From the IMG/VR virus record IMGVR_UViG_3300032116_000612, positions 1 to 37,275 of that record: a stretch of DNA of 37,275 nucleotides. The stretch is one strand, 5' to 3'. Within the stretch, counting starts at the first letter, position 1. Every line of letters begins with the position of its first letter. Of the stretch, positions 1-10,283 are shown piece after piece. The position numbers and the translations under genes are program-made. The notes beneath the pieces were generated by a model. That model did no database searches. It worked only from the letters and a program-made list of their open reading frames with translations, and was not told the DNA's origin. Origin of the DNA: a virus.

Positions 1-3000
1 CCCCTCGGTATTACCGCATCGTCTGAAGAAATATCGTACGAGATCATCATAGCTGGCGGTATTCAGGACCGACTTATCGTCCTTGATGGAACTGCTCATC
101 GCATCTCCTCCTATGAGCTACTGACAGGCCTTGGCACGGCTGAAGAGGGAGGTCGTGGAAATGTGTGGGCCGTCACCCTTCAGGAGGCAAGTGCTCCGTC
201 GGGGAGAGAAGGGATCCGCTGGCAGATATGCCCTACCCTGCGTAGTGACTCAATCGAAGATTTCGAACAGCTCGGCATATCTACGGGAGACATGATTGAG
301 TTCGAGGTGATGCGGGATGATCTCGAGATTGGGTCTAAGTTCCGCGCTCAAGTTCTTGGTTCGTCACATGAGAAGGTCGCGTTTGACTTCGGCACTGAGG
401 CCCTTGAGTTCGGACTTAGCGGAGGTCAGCACTACCAGGGTCAAATTGACGACGACGACATCGCCAGGATGGCTGTAGAGTTAGCCATCCCGACTGTTAC
501 TCTTTCAGAGGAAGGCGAGGCCCTGTTTACTTCGTCTGCTTTTGAGATTTATGAAATTCTAAATAGTTCGGACTTCAAGAACACACATAAAAATCTACCA
601 GTAGACCCTACTACTTCAATCTACATTCCGAGCTTCTTCTCGTTCACTGTTCGGCCTACACGGATTATTAGGAACTCAAGAATACCGATTGGTGGATTTG
701 AGCATCCTGTAGCCTCGATTCCGGCGCTCGTAGAGCACATTTCAGCCCCAGTTAGCGCCGAGAAGGATGACGGGACGTTCATCCTTACACATAAGGATGA
801 CACCACAACGAGCAGAACGTCTGCTCCAATTCGGATGTCTGAGAATAACGAATTTGTGCTTACTGACACGCTCATTAGAGGAAGCGCACTTTCGACTATT
901 GTCAGATCATCTCAGATTACCATTGCAGATAAATCACTAATTGCGAATGGGGTCCGCCCCGGAGATACGCTCGAGCTCACATCTGGCTTGAGCACGGGAA
1001 GTTACGCGATCACAGCGGTGATCTCAAACTCTGTGCTGAGAATCAGCGGAAGAATCGCCGATGGTAGGCTTCCAGTAGCCACTCAATCTGCGATTAATTA
1101 CGTCATTCATCGCAGGGGAGTCGGCAGGTTTATCGAGTTCTACAACTCGTTTACCCCCGCATTGCCAGCTCCAGACTCTCTGTGGGCTCCTCTGGTATTC
1201 CTCGATAACTACAAATACATTGAAGATAACTTTGGTGTCTTAGTTCAGACTACCAAAGAAGCATTAGATGCTTATGGGACAACACAGCTCTCCTACAAGT
1301 CTGCAGTCGCCGGTTTGATGTATTCGTGGGCGTCAGGGCCTACGCTGGGATCAGCAGAGATCGGGAGTCACATTCTTCTCGATTTACCAGTTACCGATAA
1401 ACTGTGCGAAATTATTCAAATCAACCCAGAGTACACCGAAAACTTCGGCCGTGTAGTGGTAGAGGAGCTGGACTTCGAAGGATTGGGTACGGGGCTGGTA
1501 AGCGTATATCGTTATCCGAGGTCCGATCTTTACAGCCTGGAGAAGTTCAAGGGACTCGGGATTAACTCGGAGACGGGAAGAACGTTCGCTGTAGGGGATA
1601 TTCTTCAACCATTTACTCCTCTTACGAACTCTGTCTTAGTCAATGACTACATCACCACTCCCTCCTGGTGGAGAGAGTACTCGGATGTACCCGGTGAGGT
1701 GGAGCTACAGAAGTACCATACTTGGCAAGTCGAAATCGACGTACAGGCGGTTGACTCGAGAGACATCCCTCTCGCAGCCGACTTTTTAAATGCAATTCGG
1801 CCGATCTATACTAAACCGACAGTTGTAGCCATTCTTTCGTTGCTTGACGTTATCACGGTACAAGCCGATTTAACACTAGATCTGTCTATGTATTTCTTAG
1901 ATGACCCTGCGTTCAGCAGACAGTCCTCTCATGCCCTGGATGACTATAATGGTAGTAGCTTTGCTCTGAGAAAACTAGACTTTCGAAGCATGACTGATAG
2001 CTTTGTTTTGAGAAAAATAGACTTTGGAAGCATGACTGGTAGGACTGTATTCGAAGGCGTCGACCTTGTGATGTCTCGTGGAAGCGGGACGATCACCTCT
2101 GCGCGTGGAGGATTTACAGGAGAGTTGTCTACTTTTACGCAGATTAATGAGTACTTTGACTCGAGTAGATATCCAGATGGGGTATCGGTTCACGGAAAGA
2201 ATTTAGTCCGCCCAGGCGATCGAGTGTTCGTCCGCTCTGGACCGAATGAAGGGTCATTCATTGTACAGGCAGTCGACAGTAGCACTCAGCTTGTAGTGGT
2301 GCAGGACGTAGATCCTCCCAGCAGAGGAATCGAGATCGCTGGAATTATGGATGACTCGGGAGCAGTCTTTCAGATCATGCGACCGCAGGAGGTAGAGATC
2401 TGTGAGGGAACTTCTGATGATATCGAGGATAGTCCATTCCTTGTCGGAAACGTTTTTGTTGACAGTACGGCGTCATTCCGGTCGGATGGTGTGACTTCAG
2501 ACGATCGCCTTATTATCGTTGGCGGCGATAACGAGGGAGTTTACATAATTGAAGATGTAGGTGTATTTGATTTAGCAAGTGCTGACAGCGATAATACTGG
2601 CACACCCGAGCTGTACCTCGATCAGGAAACCAAACTGACGCTTGCGATAGCGCTCCCCAATCCTTCTAGCACTATTAATACCTATCGTATTGAGAGGTGG
2701 GCTCTTGGGCACAACCCAGTCTACGTGGAAACACTGGTCAGTTCTGCACTTGCAGGAGACGTTGTTATTCAAATCTCTGACGCACATCTCAAGAATATAG
2801 CTAAAGATGACCGTATTTTAGATACAAAGAATAACAAGTATTACACTATTTTGGCGGTCTATGGAGAGTTCGTTTATTTGACTCAGCCACTGGCAGATGA
2901 CGTTGGGACTGATGACGTTGAGACTATCGAGGTCCATAAGCGAGTTTTTGAACACTTCGACGGTGATTCAGATGCAGCGCTTGAGCTTCTATCTGCCTAC

Positions 3001-3543
3001 AATACAGTCGAAATCGAACTATATCGACCGCTAACTCTTGTGGAAGGTCCGGTTACCGCAGTACTTTCAAACTCTGGAGGTTCCGGACTCGCAACAGGTA
3101 GCTTCAGTGTAGCTGCCGCAACACACCTCGAGGTTATCTGCCCACCACCTTCTATTTCAGATCCCACGATCCCTGACTACCCAATTCCTCTCGGGGTCGG
3201 AGTCTATGATATTGTAAGTACGAGTTCCAGTGCGGTTGTTATCACCAAGTTATTTCCTGCACATGAAACTGTAAGTGTGAATTTCTATACACCGAATACT
3301 TTAGCTTTTAGCCTAACGTCAGGGTCCTCTACGGTTACCGCAATCTCCGATCCCAAGTTGGTTGGCGTAAAGGCAGGAGATTTCTTCGAATGGGAGGATG
3401 CAGGTGTGCTATACACGATGCCAATCATTGAAGTGGCAGTAGGTAGTAACGACTTCATCCTGGCAGGTGTAGCTCCCTCAACAATAGTTCCCTCACCAAA
3501 AAGTTTTGCGGGTAGAATCTACCGACTTCAAGGACCTAAATAA
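1..3543 (+). CDS. Large virion structural protein, tail/baseplate-like (5' end outside window)
   Basis: The frame is open from base 1 to the TAA at 3541-3543, so at least 1180 residues are present and the start lies upstream. A GTG at 163 has a GGGAGG about 10 nt upstream, but the reading before it is protein-like and the other two frames are closed by stops, so I treat 163 as internal. The product is Ser/Thr/Asp-rich and beta-rich, with no catalytic motif or signal peptide. It carries several copies of a loose module with a GD pair, a short Gly/Asn-rich turn, then Gly-x-Tyr/Phe-x-Ile and Val (around 907-1050, 2160-2307 and 2440-2562; weaker copies at 2728-2890 and 3306-3470). A 14-residue tandem duplication lies at 1957-2040. 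The next gene overlaps the stop by one base (TAATG). The structural role is inferred from size, composition and neighbours. I do not recognise a named family. Confidence 0.7.
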   Translation, partial: PLGITASSEEISYEIIIAGGIQDRLIVLDGTAHRISSYELLTGLGTAEEGGRGNVWAVTLQEASAPSGREGIRWQICPTLRSDSIEDFEQLGISTGDMIEFEVMRDDLEIGSKFRAQVLGSSHEKVAFDFGTEALEFGLSGGQHYQGQIDDDDIARMAVELAIPTVTLSEEGEALFTSSAFEIYEILNSSDFKNTHKNLPVDPTTSIYIPSFFSFTVRPTRIIRNSRIPIGGFEHPVASIPALVEHISAPVSAEKDDGTFILTHKDDTTTSRTSAPIRMSENNEFVLTDTLIRGSALSTIVRSSQITIADKSLIANGVRPGDTLELTSGLSTGSYAITAVISNSVLRISGRIADGRLPVATQSAINYVIHRRGVGRFIEFYNSFTPALPAPDSLWAPLVFLDNYKYIEDNFGVLVQTTKEALDAYGTTQLSYKSAVAGLMYSWASGPTLGSAEIGSHILLDLPVTDKLCEIIQINPEYTENFGRVVVEELDFEGLGTGLVSVYRYPRSDLYSLEKFKGLGINSETGRTFAVGDILQPFTPLTNSVLVNDYITTPSWWREYSDVPGEVELQKYHTWQVEIDVQAVDSRDIPLAADFLNAIRPIYTKPTVVAILSLLDVITVQADLTLDLSMYFLDDPAFSRQSSHALDDYNGSSFALRKLDFRSMTDSFVLRKIDFGSMTGRTVFEGVDLVMSRGSGTITSARGGFTGELSTFTQINEYFDSSRYPDGVSVHGKNLVRPGDRVFVRSGPNEGSFIVQAVDSSTQLVVVQDVDPPSRGIEIAGIMDDSGAVFQIMRPQEVEICEGTSDDIEDSPFLVGNVFVDSTASFRSDGVTSDDRLIIVGGDNEGVYIIEDVGVFDLASADSDNTGTPELYLDQETKLTLAIALPNPSSTINTYRIERWALGHNPVYVETLVSSALAGDVVIQISDAHLKNIAKDDRILDTKNNKYYTILAVYGEFVYLTQPLADDVGTDDVETIEVHKRVFEHFDGDSDAALELLSAYNTVEIELYRPLTLVEGPVTAVLSNSGGSGLATGSFSVAAATHLEVICPPPSISDPTIPDYPIPLGVGVYDIVSTSSSAVVITKLFPAHETVSVNFYTPNTLAFSLTSGSSTVTAISDPKLVGVKAGDFFEWEDAGVLYTMPIIEVAVGSNDFILAGVAPSTIVPSPKSFAGRIYRLQGPK
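1957..2040 (+). repeat. Tandem duplication, 2 x 42 bp, in frame
   Basis: Units 1957-1998 and 1999-2040 match at 37 of 42 bases and encode SFALRKLDFRSMTD and SFVLRKIDFGSMTG. The unit is a multiple of three, so the frame is kept. The five differences suggest a duplication that has had time to diverge within the large structural protein. Confidence 0.9.
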
Positions 3544-3734
3544 TGGCAATATCAAATAAAGAAACCCCTCGCGTAATTGACGCGATTATTGTGGAGGGAG
3601 GAACCCGCGGTGCAAAGCGCGGTGGGTTACAGTCCTCCGACGGAAAGCCACTCGATCCAGAGATCGTTGCCAAGAACTTTGGTGTTAGTGTAGAAGACGC
3701 CAAAGAGATCATTCGGAGACTTCAAGTATGCTGA
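3543..3734 (+). CDS. Small protein in structural operon, unknown function
   Basis: A 63-residue protein starting with ATG at 3543, sharing one base with the upstream TAA, and overlapping the next start (ATG 3728) by 7 nt. The tight packing supports a real, translationally coupled gene. The N-terminal half is basic and Gly-rich. The C-terminal half (about residues 38-61) looks like a small helical segment, with a phrase resembling helix-turn-helix lead-ins (VAKNFGVSVEDAKEIIRRL). It is too short to assign. It could be a tail assembly chaperone, a connector or a small DNA-binding protein. No Cys cluster or membrane segment is visible apart from one Cys at the end. Confidence 0.7.
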   Translation: MAISNKETPRVIDAIIVEGGTRGAKRGGLQSSDGKPLDPEIVAKNFGVSVEDAKEIIRRLQVC

Positions 3735-4345
3735 TATCTCGTCTTCTTTCTTGGTTTACCCCTCGAGTCTTAAAGGATCATGCGTCTGCTCCGGCAATCA
3801 AGGGGCATGTCACCATCGATACCTTCGAGGGTGGTAAGCGTCGTCAACATGTCGAAGGCTCTAATATCTGGACCTTGACTGGTCGTGAGTATCTGGCAGA
3901 GCTGATTGCCCTGAAGGCGATCAGCGGAGATACCTTCTTCCGCAATGATCGCATTGCGTTTGTCGGTGTGGGCGCTGGTTCACAACCAGAGGTGGCAAAC
4001 ATCCCGGAGCTGGTAGCTCCGGTGCCCTATGCGCCAGGAGAGTTCTTGGCTCGTTTGAAGGTTCCTGCCACGTTCCCTGTGCTATCGGAGACCTCTTCAA
4101 GAACCGGCGTTCGGTTTGTCAGGGAGTTTGGTCTAAATGAGATTAGTTTAGGGTCAAATACCATCCTGACAGAAGCCGGGTTGTTCACCAATGGTGACCC
4201 GGACGACAACTGGAGTACCAGCGCCACTCCTACCGGATTTTCGGCAACCTATGATCGTGCGCCTATGGCATATAAGACTTTCGAACCTGTAACTAAGACT
4301 ACCTCCTTCACTCTGCGTCTGATCTGGGAGGTCCGCTTCCTATGA
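3728..4345 (+). CDS. Tail/baseplate-associated structural protein (putative)
   Basis: A 205-residue protein with ATG 3728 inside the end of the previous gene and an ATGA overlap with the following giant gene. The order of landmarks resembles a recurrent phage virion family: a TGREYLAELIA-like helix (about residues 50-60), an AFVGVGAGS turn (about 77-85), a FVREFGLNE strand (about 129-137), an EAGLF motif (about 147-151), and a C-terminal TSFTLRLIWEVRFL strand. Proteins with this pattern usually sit in baseplate or fibre-attachment operons, which fits its place between two very large structural genes. The family match is from memory of the pattern, not a search, so the exact role is inference. 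Confidence 0.65.
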   Translation: MLISRLLSWFTPRVLKDHASAPAIKGHVTIDTFEGGKRRQHVEGSNIWTLTGREYLAELIALKAISGDTFFRNDRIAFVGVGAGSQPEVANIPELVAPVPYAPGEFLARLKVPATFPVLSETSSRTGVRFVREFGLNEISLGSNTILTEAGLFTNGDPDDNWSTSATPTGFSATYDRAPMAYKTFEPVTKTTSFTLRLIWEVRFL

Positions 4346-7300
4346 GCTTCACCCGCCGCCCATTCCTTGCTAGCCAGACTGATGTCTTCGTCATCTCCGA
4401 GCCCACGATCTACGGGACTGCGCATGTAGACAATAACGGACTGATACCTGCCGTCGAGGCTGTCATTAGAGGTTTGTCAACGAACCTCGAGCTCTCCATC
4501 GAGACGGATATTGGTCAGCTGGATGTGGAGTTTATATCGGTAATTGAGCTACCCCTTGCTGATATTGTTGATACTATTAACAACGCTGCAGCTTCTTCCT
4601 TAAATGAGGTAAGTGCCTCCGCAAAGCAAGGCGTTCTTGTTCTGAAGTCGTCCAGTTCCGGTCAGGATGCGTTTGTTCGTATTTTAGCAGCAACTTCAGG
4701 TAACGTGGATCTGGCTCCCCTTCTGGGGTTTGCCCGGCATCCACACCCTGCTGCGACTGTCACTGCAGGAGACCTGGGCTCTTCTTCTCCTCGCGCGATG
4801 ACGCAGGGCAACCGCCCTCTGTCTTCGTTTTTGGCTCGAGGGGAGGACCGAACAAGCGAATCCTTCAACCGTGCGCTTCACAGTCTGTCGAAGAATCTGG
4901 ATGCTCATCAGTTCCAGATTACGCGCGGAGTAGCAACTCCGGTTGTACTGAATATTCCAAGCGATTCTCTCCGCTTCGCCAAGGATGCCACCACTGGAGT
5001 TATTACTCGAGTTGATCTTCGTACCGGGTTTTCCGACTCACTCGATACTGTCCTTGCTCGAGACATCTTTGTTGGTATCGCAGATGATGCCGAGCTTACA
5101 GAGATTGCTTCGTGTTTCGCCGTTCTAGATGGCGATGACAACGAGATCCTGGCTGGAGATCGTGTTGTCCGTATCGGAACGGTGGCCTACATTCCGTCTT
5201 CCGGGTTGATTGGCGGGGCAAGCACTTTTAATTCATCGACGGAGGCCCTTGATACCGCGCTCTCTACTAGTGCTACCTTTGACTCCTATAGAAATGTACT
5301 TGGCCATGAGAGCACGAAGCATAGCTCTGTTCAAATCACCGAGATCATTGATGGATCGACTATTATCTGCTCAAATCCTTCCTCAAGTGCTTCATTTATT
5401 ACAAATGAGGTTGAAGAAGGAGATTTAGTCTATATCAGCGGCTCCACTATTCTGACACCTCAGAGCAATGATGGCACCTTCGTGGTTGATGTCGTTGTCT
5501 CAGAGACCGAGATCATTGTAAGGCCTGCTGACGCCGACTCTGGACTACGCCTTCTAAATGAAGCCCTCGGTGAATCTCTGGTCGTCAAGTCAAATGGGCA
5601 GTTTGAGGACTCATTAGTTCTGTGGTTCGAACCCCCGCTGCCTCGAGTGCCGGAGTCCGGTCTCCGACTGATTGTCGGTATGCACAGCTCGGTAGCGGAG
5701 CTCGATCCAACTGCGCTGCTGATTCCCGCTCTGAATTCGGCGGAAGAGGTCGATGGTTGGGTTCTGAAGAACCTTCACCGCAACCTCAACCTAGACGGGG
5801 TGTACCAGGGTCAGGGGCAGGACAAGGGCGGAGGTCATTTCGCCAAGGTCACGCATCGTCCTATCATCCTCCACTCGGAGCCTGTGGCAGCCTCGAATAC
5901 CCTCGTCCGCAGTGGTTCGGATGGGGACATCATTGCCGGCAACAGGTTCGAGGTAGATGCAGGTGTGACCCTCAGCCTCGAGGATGTGGGCCGTTCGATC
6001 TACTTCACGATGGGAGCGGATACCTACTCCGATTGGAGAATTACGCGCTTAATTGATGCCCGCACGGTAGAGCTGACTCCTCCTCCGCATGAGATCGGTA
6101 CTGTTCTGACTCCTGGGGAAGTCGATAACTGGTATATTTACGACGAGTTATTCAGCGACTTCCCAGCCGCGATCTCAAGCATTACGGAATCATCGACTGC
6201 TGGCGGCTTCCACGTCACCAAGGTCGGAACGACCTCGAAGGATCTATCCTTCGCACACTTCGAGCAGCTGACGCGATCGATGGTCAGTGGGAGTATCAAC
6301 TCCAACCTGGCTACCATGTCGGGTAGTTTTTCAGGTAATGTTGTTTCAACTATTACCGATTCAACCGGCGCTTCAGTCGATCCAGTCGATATCTGGTCTC
6401 TCTATGCCGCTGGGCGTTCTGATGGTCGTACCTCCAATCGACAGGGGTTTCGATCTTTTGTCCGCGTTTTGAACGGTGTCGATGCAGGCTTGTACGAGAT
6501 CAAGAGCATTAGTACTGGAGAGCTTGAACTAATCTCTCTCGATGGCACCACTCCGTCCTTCACGGATGCGGCTGTCTTCGCGATCTACACGCTGCGCATG
6601 GGAGTTGGAGTTCCTGTCTTTGGTGCAGACGAGACAGGCAGCGTAGGTCTGGATGTTTTCCAGAGACAGGACCCTTCTATCTCAGCTGGAAATCATCAGG
6701 TCTATGCAATCCGGGCCGGCTGGGAAGGCACGGGTGCGGGCGTTCTAGTTACCGCGAATGATGACAGTTTTGAAGCTCTCGGTGTTACTGGGCTTCACTC
6801 TGTCGCGCGTGGTTACGCGATTGAGGTTGAAGCCTATGCTCCGGCAAATGGTATTAAGGCCACAGTTGCGTCTTCGGATTCTGTGGAGTCCCGAGTTTCT
6901 GGACTAACTGTTCAGGCGCGGGGTTTTGGCTTTAACCCGACTTTTGTAACTCCTACTAATGATGGTGTTGATTTTTCCCTCAGCGACAGTCAGTCCTTTG
7001 GGGGACTCTTTGCGCAAACGGGTGTTGATCCCGGTCTGGTGGTCATCAAGGATCCGGCTGGGGACGAGATCCCAAGCACAGAGAGTGGGGTTACTGCCTC
7101 TGCCGCCGCCGTAATCATCCGGCAGGATGAAGGTGCGGTCACTGCGACTACTGGTCTTGGGTCTGCCCTCGAAACGGTAGGGTCCATCTGGGTCCACGCC
7201 TCCTACAATGACGGCACGAAGCATCATGCTCGCGGGGGTGTCTTCTCTGAAGACGTGATGGGTGTTGGTCGGTATCTCTACCCGATGTGGGGTTCTGATA

Positions 7301-10275
7301 CACACTTCCATGAGCTCGATACTTGGGCAGATAGCTCCAATTGGACCTCCCCAACTACATTGGGGCGCGCAGGACAGATTCTACCTGTTCAGGAAAGTGG
7401 TTCTCTGACTGTTGACGTAGCGGCGCCCGATTATGATAAGTTCAATTTCGCGCATACCGCTACTGTCTCTATTGCTATTTCTAATCTGGAGGATCCTGCT
7501 TCTCTGGTGGGATGTATTATTTTATTCATTGGAAATCCATGCTCAATCCTCGCCCTTCATTACACGGGCGGTTCAAATGTCCTCTTTGCAATTAAAGGCT
7601 CATTAACTCCGGCGCCTGGATCGGGAGTCCCTTGTAAAATTCTCGGACTTCGCTGGTATCGGGCCTACCTGAACATCGCTGATTGGGCCCTAATCGGAAC
7701 CTGGGATTCTGCAAAAGAGCTGTATCAGCTTCCGTTAATCGCTTCGGATCCTTATGCAGTTCGAGATCGAGCGGATACCTCAGTCACACTAACAAGTGCG
7801 TTTACAAATTTGAGTGTTCCCTCGTGGTCTCCGGCTCTCGAGGGTTCATCAATCGGGGCCGCACCTGACTATGCCGTAGGGACTCGGCCTGCGCTTACAG
7901 ACCCTTCATCATGGTCTGGTACTGCGGAGAATCCGTTTCACGCGACTCAGTGGTCCGGTTTCTCGAATGAACCCGCTGCTCCATTTTATGCAGATGATGT
8001 GGTTATTGGAACTGGACTGGGCGGGTACAGATATAGCGATGTAAGAAAGGTGGGTATAACAGGAGGCACCGTTTCATTTGATCCACAGCTTGGCGGAACT
8101 CTCGTTGTTACTCGGCACGCGTCTGCCACTACAACCATTGCAGTGCGAGGTCGTAGGTTCATCTGGGAAAATCATCTTGCAGTAAGAGTAAATCTACGCG
8201 TCGTAGCTATATTTAGAGATTCAACGCTTACTTTGAGGCTAGTCAAGGTCACTTCTGGGACATCTGTAGCAAGTGCCACACTTGAGCTCAGCAGCATGCT
8301 CCCTGGGCTTGCAGTGATGGAATCGCATTCAGTGACATTAGTCAACTCTGCTCTGGTGCGTAAAACATCCGATGCCTTAAGTAATAGTGTAATCGAAGAT
8401 GACCTCGAACTGCGAATTGATATTCCCGGCCACACTTCTGAAGCTGAAATTGTTTTCCAAGAGATATTCTTGGAGCAGATAACGGACCCGATGGTAGTTT
8501 CGGGACCCGCCATTGTTTCTGGTGCTGTTACTGCAAATACATTTAGGTTCTTTAATCCTGTAAAGGGATACCAGACGATTCATCCAGCCGAAGTAAAAAT
8601 GCTTGATGGCGAGGATTACGGAATATCCATTAGTTGGCCTAAACAGCACAACGGTACAGACTATGTGTCCCCTCCCACGGGGTTCTTCGTTACAGGTATG
8701 CAGGAGCTACGAGGAGGTCCTGGGCTAATTCGAACCACCTCTGAGGGCTGTGCTAATGGATTTAATTTAGCGAAATCTTTTTACGCGGTAACTGGATCAA
8801 CAAATCAAGAAAATTGGGTTTTAGCTGCCAAGAGCGTATTCGAGCAGAGCACACACACTGCTGCATTATCCGACGATAAAGGATACCCACTTGATCTGAG
8901 AATAGACCTGCGCTGGATTTCAAACACAGAACAAGGAAATGCTAACTATTCTATTAACACAACAGACTCTTACGATGAGATTGTAAACGCTATAGCAGAC
9001 TACCTGGCGAGTGGTTCAACTACATTCGAGGAAGTTCAGAATCTTATTCTTGTATTCCTGACCGCTGAGTATGACTCTGGCTACTTACGCGGTACTACTG
9101 GAAAACGAGTCGAAGCATTCTTTAGTGCACTATCCGATCTAGAAGTTGCCATAGGATACACTTCAGATCCAGGAGATATTTACGATGATGCCGCAGATTT
9201 TATTCGATACATTCTTATCGTGACTTCTCAGCCAGAGGATCACTGGATTCGTCCTGAGAGATTGAATTCTCCAAGCATCGGACCTAATTCCGCAACAATC
9301 ACGCTTGATAGGCCTGTGCAGGATCCTCTGTGGTATCGCATGCACGCTCATCTTATGACTAATACCGCTTTAAGTGACTCTTATGCTACCCTCGATAGGA
9401 GTGCCTTCGTTCCTCCTGGACATACTGGTTTCATTATACCTTTAGATCCTCCGCATGGTTCGGTTCTTAGTACGATCAATATTTCGATGAGCTTCGTACC
9501 GTGTTCAGCTGACGCGTGGGGTATCTATAAAGATCCACCTGAAACCTTCTGGCAAACTGGAAACTACTACTCTGATGTTGCTGATCCTGCCGATTGGGAG
9601 GCAGAGGCAGGGGTATATGCCGAGATTTGGAGATTTAAAGTTCTTGACGATAATGTAATAGAAGAGCAGTTTGCAGTTTGGAGTGATCATCTACCCGAAT
9701 ACGGGTATGGAGAACTCATTCATCGCGAATCTATTGATCTGCCGTCGGGCGGAGCCCCAGATCAGAATGATAATGATGTTACCCGATGGCCTGTAGGTAG
9801 CGTTTCGAAGAGCATATACGCGGGAAGGGAATACTTTGTAAAGAAGTCATTTGATATATCAGCGCCGGAAGATTCTGGACTGCGGGTAGACCGCAGGATC
9901 TTTGCATATGCACTGATTATCAGATTTATAGGAGGACCGAGAAAAGAGTACTCCGGTCTTGCCATGCCGTTTGCTTGGTCAGATCAGATATCGCCTCTTA
10001 TTAACACCGGGGAAGACCCGTTTTATGATGTTCCACGTAGTTTCTCTATTAGGCTTCAACCCACAGTAGCAACAGTTCCAGATAAAGCTGCATCAGATTT
10101 ATTCAATTATGGTTTGAATCGACAACAGTATGTCTATGGTCGTCGGGTTCCTGGCCCTCGAGTAGCGGACAACCCTTTCTCAGATTCACATTATGCGCAG
10201 GTTGCGCCTAGGGTGAAGTTCCGCGGCGCGCGACTTGGATACCTGACAGACCGAGCCGGGAACGGTGGGTGGTAG
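4342..10275 (+). CDS. Giant virion protein, tail fibre/tip-like (1977 aa)
   Basis: ATG 4342 overlaps the upstream TGA (ATGA), and the gene ends with TAG at 10273-10275. The 1977-residue product is beta-rich with no membrane segment and no obvious enzyme motif. Residues about 45-125 contain a pattern like the hook IN motif of flagellar hook-associated proteins: an INNA phrase, an Ala-Ser-rich stretch, then VLVLKSSSSGQDAFVRI. Modules like those in the first gene recur, for example around 5395-5530 (EEGDLVYISG then GTFVVDVV). The 3' third looks more A+T-rich by eye. Size and last position in the late operon suggest a tail fibre, tip or adhesin. A receptor-binding role is inference. The gene ends nine bases before a strong hairpin. 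Confidence 0.75.
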   Translation: MSFTRRPFLASQTDVFVISEPTIYGTAHVDNNGLIPAVEAVIRGLSTNLELSIETDIGQLDVEFISVIELPLADIVDTINNAAASSLNEVSASAKQGVLVLKSSSSGQDAFVRILAATSGNVDLAPLLGFARHPHPAATVTAGDLGSSSPRAMTQGNRPLSSFLARGEDRTSESFNRALHSLSKNLDAHQFQITRGVATPVVLNIPSDSLRFAKDATTGVITRVDLRTGFSDSLDTVLARDIFVGIADDAELTEIASCFAVLDGDDNEILAGDRVVRIGTVAYIPSSGLIGGASTFNSSTEALDTALSTSATFDSYRNVLGHESTKHSSVQITEIIDGSTIICSNPSSSASFITNEVEEGDLVYISGSTILTPQSNDGTFVVDVVVSETEIIVRPADADSGLRLLNEALGESLVVKSNGQFEDSLVLWFEPPLPRVPESGLRLIVGMHSSVAELDPTALLIPALNSAEEVDGWVLKNLHRNLNLDGVYQGQGQDKGGGHFAKVTHRPIILHSEPVAASNTLVRSGSDGDIIAGNRFEVDAGVTLSLEDVGRSIYFTMGADTYSDWRITRLIDARTVELTPPPHEIGTVLTPGEVDNWYIYDELFSDFPAAISSITESSTAGGFHVTKVGTTSKDLSFAHFEQLTRSMVSGSINSNLATMSGSFSGNVVSTITDSTGASVDPVDIWSLYAAGRSDGRTSNRQGFRSFVRVLNGVDAGLYEIKSISTGELELISLDGTTPSFTDAAVFAIYTLRMGVGVPVFGADETGSVGLDVFQRQDPSISAGNHQVYAIRAGWEGTGAGVLVTANDDSFEALGVTGLHSVARGYAIEVEAYAPANGIKATVASSDSVESRVSGLTVQARGFGFNPTFVTPTNDGVDFSLSDSQSFGGLFAQTGVDPGLVVIKDPAGDEIPSTESGVTASAAAVIIRQDEGAVTATTGLGSALETVGSIWVHASYNDGTKHHARGGVFSEDVMGVGRYLYPMWGSDTHFHELDTWADSSNWTSPTTLGRAGQILPVQESGSLTVDVAAPDYDKFNFAHTATVSIAISNLEDPASLVGCIILFIGNPCSILALHYTGGSNVLFAIKGSLTPAPGSGVPCKILGLRWYRAYLNIADWALIGTWDSAKELYQLPLIASDPYAVRDRADTSVTLTSAFTNLSVPSWSPALEGSSIGAAPDYAVGTRPALTDPSSWSGTAENPFHATQWSGFSNEPAAPFYADDVVIGTGLGGYRYSDVRKVGITGGTVSFDPQLGGTLVVTRHASATTTIAVRGRRFIWENHLAVRVNLRVVAIFRDSTLTLRLVKVTSGTSVASATLELSSMLPGLAVMESHSVTLVNSALVRKTSDALSNSVIEDDLELRIDIPGHTSEAEIVFQEIFLEQITDPMVVSGPAIVSGAVTANTFRFFNPVKGYQTIHPAEVKMLDGEDYGISISWPKQHNGTDYVSPPTGFFVTGMQELRGGPGLIRTTSEGCANGFNLAKSFYAVTGSTNQENWVLAAKSVFEQSTHTAALSDDKGYPLDLRIDLRWISNTEQGNANYSINTTDSYDEIVNAIADYLASGSTTFEEVQNLILVFLTAEYDSGYLRGTTGKRVEAFFSALSDLEVAIGYTSDPGDIYDDAADFIRYILIVTSQPEDHWIRPERLNSPSIGPNSATITLDRPVQDPLWYRMHAHLMTNTALSDSYATLDRSAFVPPGHTGFIIPLDPPHGSVLSTINISMSFVPCSADAWGIYKDPPETFWQTGNYYSDVADPADWEAEAGVYAEIWRFKVLDDNVIEEQFAVWSDHLPEYGYGELIHRESIDLPSGGAPDQNDNDVTRWPVGSVSKSIYAGREYFVKKSFDISAPEDSGLRVDRRIFAYALIIRFIGGPRKEYSGLAMPFAWSDQISPLINTGEDPFYDVPRSFSIRLQPTVATVPDKAASDLFNYGLNRQQYVYGRRVPGPRVADNPFSDSHYAQVAPRVKFRGARLGYLTDRAGNGGW

Positions 10276-10283
10276 CTAAAGAA

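Noticed and set aside
163-165. GTG at 163 as the start of the first gene
   Set aside because: A GGGAGG lies about 10 nt upstream, but the same frame is open and protein-like back to base 1 while the other two frames are closed, so the gene most likely enters from outside the window.
5622-6056. Plus-strand 144-residue frame inside the 1977-residue gene
   Set aside because: It is an alternate-frame shadow of the giant gene, with an Arg/Gly/Pro-rich product typical of misread coding sequence.
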